Translations under genes and position numbers: made by a program | The notes under the pieces: generated by a model | The model's input: only the letters and a program-made list of their open reading frames with translations | What the model was told of the DNA's origin: nothing | Database searches by the model: none | Shown here: in pieces, positions 5,859-8,050 of the stretch | Layout: every line of letters begins with the position of its first letter | Numbering within the stretch: position 1 is the first letter of the stretch | From: Streptomyces rubellomurinus | Lineage (GTDB): Bacteria > Actinomycetota > Actinomycetes > Streptomycetales > Streptomycetaceae | Reading direction: 5' to 3' | Length of the DNA: 8,050 nucleotides | Assembly: GCF_000961885.1 (NCBI RefSeq) | Contig: NZ_JZKH01000161.1 | Location: forward strand, 1-8,050

Positions 5859-6254
5859 ATGACTTTCCGTAACGAGACCGCCGCTGCCACCACCACTGCC
5901 ACCCCGAAGCGCCGCAACCGCGTCCGGATGGCTCTGATGGCCGGGGCGCTCACCGCCCTGCCGGTGGCCGGCCTCGTCACGGCCACCAGCGCCTCCGCCG
6001 CGCCCGCGACCGTCTGGGACAAGGTCGCGGACTGCGAGGCCACCGGCAACTGGGCCATCAACTCGGGCAACGGCTTCTACGGCGGCCTGCAGTTCACCTC
6101 CAGCACCTGGGCCGCCTTCGGCGGCACCGCCTACGCCGCGCAGGCCAACCAGGCCACCAAGGACCAGCAGATCTCCATCGGCGAGAAGGTCCTCGCCGCC
6201 CAGGGCCCGGGCGCCTGGCCCGTCTGCTCCGTCAAGGCCGGCCTGAGCAAGTAA
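5859..6254 (+). CDS. Secreted resuscitation-promoting factor (Rpf-domain transglycosylase)
   Basis: The 131-residue product starts at the ATG 5859 behind AAAGGAA, about 5-6 nt upstream; the longer in-frame upstream region has no such site. Residues 1-48 form a signal peptide: basic KRRNRVR at 17-23, hydrophobic 24-41, cleavage near SASA at 44-47. The mature protein is a single Rpf domain (about 49-127): VWDKVADCEATGNWAINSG carries the expected catalytic Glu at 60, followed by GFYGGLQF and STWAAFGG. C59 and C123 probably form the conserved disulfide. Rpf enzymes cleave the glycan of peptidoglycan and promote spore germination and exit from dormancy. Unlike many streptomycete Rpf proteins, it has no LysM or other wall-binding domain. 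Which numbered Rpf it corresponds to was not decided. Confidence 0.95.
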   Translation: MTFRNETAAATTTATPKRRNRVRMALMAGALTALPVAGLVTATSASAAPATVWDKVADCEATGNWAINSGNGFYGGLQFTSSTWAAFGGTAYAAQANQATKDQQISIGEKVLAAQGPGAWPVCSVKAGLSK

Positions 6255-6277
6255 GGCCGCGCGCGAGCAGCGCCGCA

Positions 6278-6325
6278 CGCGACGAAGCCGCCGCATCCCG
6301 TCCGGGGTGCGGCGGCTTCGTCGTG
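6278..6325 (+). terminator. Long hairpin terminator between rpf and the PPOX gene
   Basis: A 22-bp stem (6278-6299 with 6304-6325) with two G-T pairs and a 4-nt loop begins 23 bp after the rpf stop. There is no U-tract. Because it lies between two convergent genes and is nearly symmetric, it may stop transcription from both directions. Confidence 0.88.
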
Positions 6326-6356
6326 CGCCGGTGCCGTGGTGTCCGGGCACGGCCGC

Positions 6357-6398
6357 GGTCCGTTCGGCCCGGTCCGTTCGGCCCGGTCAGTTCGGCCG
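6357..6398. repeat. 14-bp tandem repeat, three units, spanning the PPOX stop codon
   Basis: Units 6357-6370 and 6371-6384 are identical (GGTCCGTTCGGCCC). Unit 6385-6398 differs at two positions and contains the stop codon and last codons of the PPOX gene. One of the differences (A at 6389) is what creates TGA on the minus strand; the other two units read GGA at that place. Confidence 0.88.
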
Positions 6399-6971
6399 GG
6401 GCGGGAGCGGCAGCGGGAGCGCCGGCAGGCCGTCGATGCTGGTGCCGACGTACTCCTTGCGCTCGCAGTAGGCGTTGAACTCCACCTCGTCCTTGCGCTC
6501 GAAGTACCGCGCGTGCAGGTCGCGGTCCTCGCGGTAGTCCATCAGCGGCACCGCGTACCCGCAGGAGTCGCTGACCCGCTCGGCCTCGACCAGGACGATC
6601 GCCCGCAGGCCCGCGCCGTCCACCGAGGGGTCGAAGCGGCCGAGCAGTTCGGCGAAGCGCGGGTCGTCGCGGAAGACCGGCTCGCCGCGGCCGTGCACCC
6701 GCACCACCGTCGGCGGGCCCTCGAAGGCCGTCCACATCAGGGTGATCCGCCCGTTCTCCCGCAGGTGGGCGAGGGTCTCGGCGGTGGATCCGCCGAAGTC
6801 CAGGTAGGCGAGGGTGAGTTCGTCGAGCACGACGAGCGTGCCGGAACGGCCCTTCGGCGAGACGTTGACATGGCCGTCCGCGGCGAGCGGCGCGGTGGCG
6901 ACGAAGTAGACGGGCTGCCGTTCTATGAACTCCCGCAGCCTGCCGTCGATGCGTTCGTACTGCTTTCCCAT
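6387..6971 (-). CDS. PPOX-class (pyridoxamine 5'-phosphate oxidase-like) split-barrel protein
   Basis: The 194-residue protein has the split beta-barrel features of the PNPOx-like superfamily. Examples are the DGHVNVSPKGRSG strand-turn at 32-44, AYLDFGGSTAETLAHL at 55-70, ENGRITLMWTAFEG at 72-85 and VVRVHGRGEPV at 89-99. A C-terminal part with YREDRDLHARYF at 146-157 follows. Members bind FMN, F420 or occasionally heme and act as small cytoplasmic oxidoreductases; the substrate cannot be read from the sequence, and a true PdxH role is not supported. The start is the only suitable ATG, but the best ribosome-binding site (AGGAG) lies an unusual 13 nt upstream. It is transcribed divergently from the AraC-family gene across 102 bp, so that regulator is the likeliest controller. 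Confidence 0.87.
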   Translation of the reverse strand: MGKQYERIDGRLREFIERQPVYFVATAPLAADGHVNVSPKGRSGTLVVLDELTLAYLDFGGSTAETLAHLRENGRITLMWTAFEGPPTVVRVHGRGEPVFRDDPRFAELLGRFDPSVDGAGLRAIVLVEAERVSDSCGYAVPLMDYREDRDLHARYFERKDEVEFNAYCERKEYVGTSIDGLPALPLPLPPRPN

Positions 6972-7010
6972 GAGGGTGATGGTGCTCCTGTCTCGCCTGG
7001 TAAGAAAGAT

Positions 7011-7033
7011 CGTTCCACTGTCTGAGACGTTCC
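7011..7033. promoter_or_regulatory. Paired CGTTCC direct repeat in a divergent promoter
   Basis: CGTTCC occurs at 7011-7016 and 7028-7033, 17 bp apart in the same orientation, within the 102-bp region between the PPOX and AraC-family genes. AraC proteins typically bind direct repeats. The second copy lies just upstream of where the -35 of the araC-type gene would be, a position suited to activation. Confidence 0.4.
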
Positions 7034-7061
7034 GTCAGGCGCCCGCCGACCCGGCGCCGCC

Positions 7062-7067
7062 GATACT
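7062..7067 (+). promoter_or_regulatory. -10 box for a leaderless AraC-family transcript
   Basis: GATACT (one mismatch to TATACT) ends 6 nt before the GTG at 7074. The purine stretch GGAAGG directly abuts the GTG, too close to serve as a Shine-Dalgarno site. This favours a leaderless message from the GTG. Confidence 0.4.
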
Positions 7068-7073
7068 GGAAGG

Positions 7074-7979
7074 GTGAGCACCGACGCCACCGAAGCGGCC
7101 GACGCACCCGGCGAGATGGTCGACGAGGCCGTGCGCGCCCGGCCCGCCGGCGCGCTGCGCCCGTACCTGGCCCGGTACACCGGCTACCGGCAACGCGGCC
7201 TCGCCCCCGCCGTGCACCGCGGACTGCCCTCCCCGTACCTGACCTTCATCCTCACCCTCGACGAACCGCTGGTGATCAGCGGCCACCCCGACCCCGCCCA
7301 ACCGGCCGGAATCTACCCGACCTTGCTCGGCGGCCTGCACACCACCCCCGCGCTGATCAGGCACGATGGCGCGCAGTCCGGCGTGCAGGTCGCCGTGCAC
7401 CCGCTCGCCGCACGGGCCCTGTTCGGACTGCCCGCAGGGGAGTTGGCCGGGATCGACGTGCCGGCCGAGGAGGTGCTGGGGCGGCTCGCCGCGCAGGTGC
7501 GGGAGCGGCTGCGCGAAGCCCGCGACTGGCCGGAGCGGTTCGCCGTGCTGGACGGGGCGCTGCTGCGGGCCGCCCGGCCGTCCGGGCAGGTGCCGCCCGA
7601 GGTGGCCTGGGCCTGGCGGGCGCTGCGGCGCAGCGGGGGTGCGCTTCCGGTGGCGGAGCTGGCCCGGGAGACCGGCTGGAGCGCCCGGCACCTGCAGGAC
7701 CGGTTCCGCCGGGAGACCGGGCTGACGCCGAAGGCCGCCGCCCGGGTGATCCGCTTCGACCGGGCCCGGCGGCTGCTCGCCGCCGCGTCACCGCCGCCCC
7801 GGCTGGCCGAACTGGCCGTCCGCTGCGGGTACTTCGACCAGGCGCATCTGGCCCGCGAGTTCCGCGCCCTGGCCGGGCTGCCGCCGAGCGGGTGGCTGGC
7901 GGCCGAGGGCCCGGCGGACGGCAAGTTCCGAAACGTCCAAGGCGGCGCGGGCGGCCCGGGCGCAGAGTGGCAGGAGTGA
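7074..7979 (+). CDS. AraC-family transcriptional regulator
   Basis: The 301-residue protein begins at GTG 7074. The N-terminal half (about 22-165) is a sensor-like domain of the kind found in actinobacterial AraC proteins (LRPYLARYTGYRQRG at 28-42, then SPYLTFILTL and a conserved VAVHPLAARALFGLP at 106-120). It resembles the DUF6597-type domain, but the effector is unknown. The C-terminal AraC DNA-binding domain has two helix-turn-helix units: VAELARETGWSARHLQDRF at 193-211 and LAELAVRCGYFDQAHLAREF at 244-263, followed by LAGLPPSGW. A short tail (GKFRNVQGG) follows. It probably controls the divergent PPOX gene and/or the ORF that begins 35 bp downstream. The start codon is supported by the GATACT box and a lack of better upstream starts. 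Confidence 0.92.
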   Translation: MSTDATEAADAPGEMVDEAVRARPAGALRPYLARYTGYRQRGLAPAVHRGLPSPYLTFILTLDEPLVISGHPDPAQPAGIYPTLLGGLHTTPALIRHDGAQSGVQVAVHPLAARALFGLPAGELAGIDVPAEEVLGRLAAQVRERLREARDWPERFAVLDGALLRAARPSGQVPPEVAWAWRALRRSGGALPVAELARETGWSARHLQDRFRRETGLTPKAAARVIRFDRARRLLAAASPPPRLAELAVRCGYFDQAHLAREFRALAGLPPSGWLAAEGPADGKFRNVQGGAGGPGAEWQE

Positions 7980-8013
7980 CCGCCCCACCGCCCCACCCGA
8001 GGAGCTGACAGCC

Positions 8014-8050
8014 ATGGACGCCACCACCCCGACCGCCCCCGCCCCCGCCC
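8014..8050 (+). CDS. Start of an unknown gene (12 codons, cut by window edge)
   Basis: The ATG at 8014 follows GAGGAG (7999-8004) with a 9-nt spacer, the best ribosome-binding site in the window. Only MDATTPTAPAPA is visible, a Thr/Pro/Ala-rich start with no identifiable domain. It lies 34 bp after the AraC-family stop in the same direction, so co-transcription is likely. In related actinobacteria such regulators are often followed by a VOC/glyoxalase-like gene, but nothing in these 12 codons proves it. Confidence 0.6.
   Translation, partial: MDATTPTAPAPA

Overview
The window has very high GC and strongly G/C-ending codons. It also carries an EshA-type protein (family 2B encapsulin shell with a cyclic-nucleotide-binding-like domain), a small secreted resuscitation-promoting factor and a GntR/aminotransferase MocR regulator. 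Together these point to a filamentous actinomycete of the Streptomyces/Kitasatospora type. The stretch looks chromosomal: no transposase, integrase, tRNA, rRNA or CRISPR was seen.

Layout. From 1 to about 685 the minus strand encodes the N-terminal 228 codons of a secreted His/Cys-rich protein with a Thr-Pro stalk that runs off the left edge. Its upstream region (686-902) has a 16-bp triple tandem repeat and short palindromes. A strong 13-bp hairpin (903-934) ends the preceding minus-strand gene, eshA (995-2401). Next comes a long interval with no convincing gene (2402-3243), holding the eshA upstream region, a doubtful small Pro-rich ORF and a G-quadruplex motif. MocR (3244-4701) and a universal stress protein (4823-5386) follow, both on the minus strand and both with a TANNNT box exactly 7 nt before the ATG, as in leaderless actinobacterial transcripts.

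A 472-bp divergent interval (5387-5858) separates the stress protein from a short Rpf muralytic enzyme on the plus strand (5859-6254), which ends in a 22-bp hairpin terminator. The last block is a divergent pair: a PPOX split-barrel flavoprotein-like gene (6387-6971, minus) and an AraC-family regulator (7074-7979, plus), with a repeated CGTTCC motif between them. A further ORF with a good ribosome-binding site starts at 8014 and is cut by the right edge.

Functionally the window is a set of stress, dormancy and development-related genes rather than one pathway: an encapsulin linked in Streptomyces to aerial growth and secondary metabolism, a spore-resuscitation hydrolase, a universal stress protein and two one-component regulators. 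The two items most worth pursuing are the encapsulin with no recognisable cargo gene beside it and the His10/TCVC/Thr-Pro secreted protein downstream of it. Any functional link between them is speculation.
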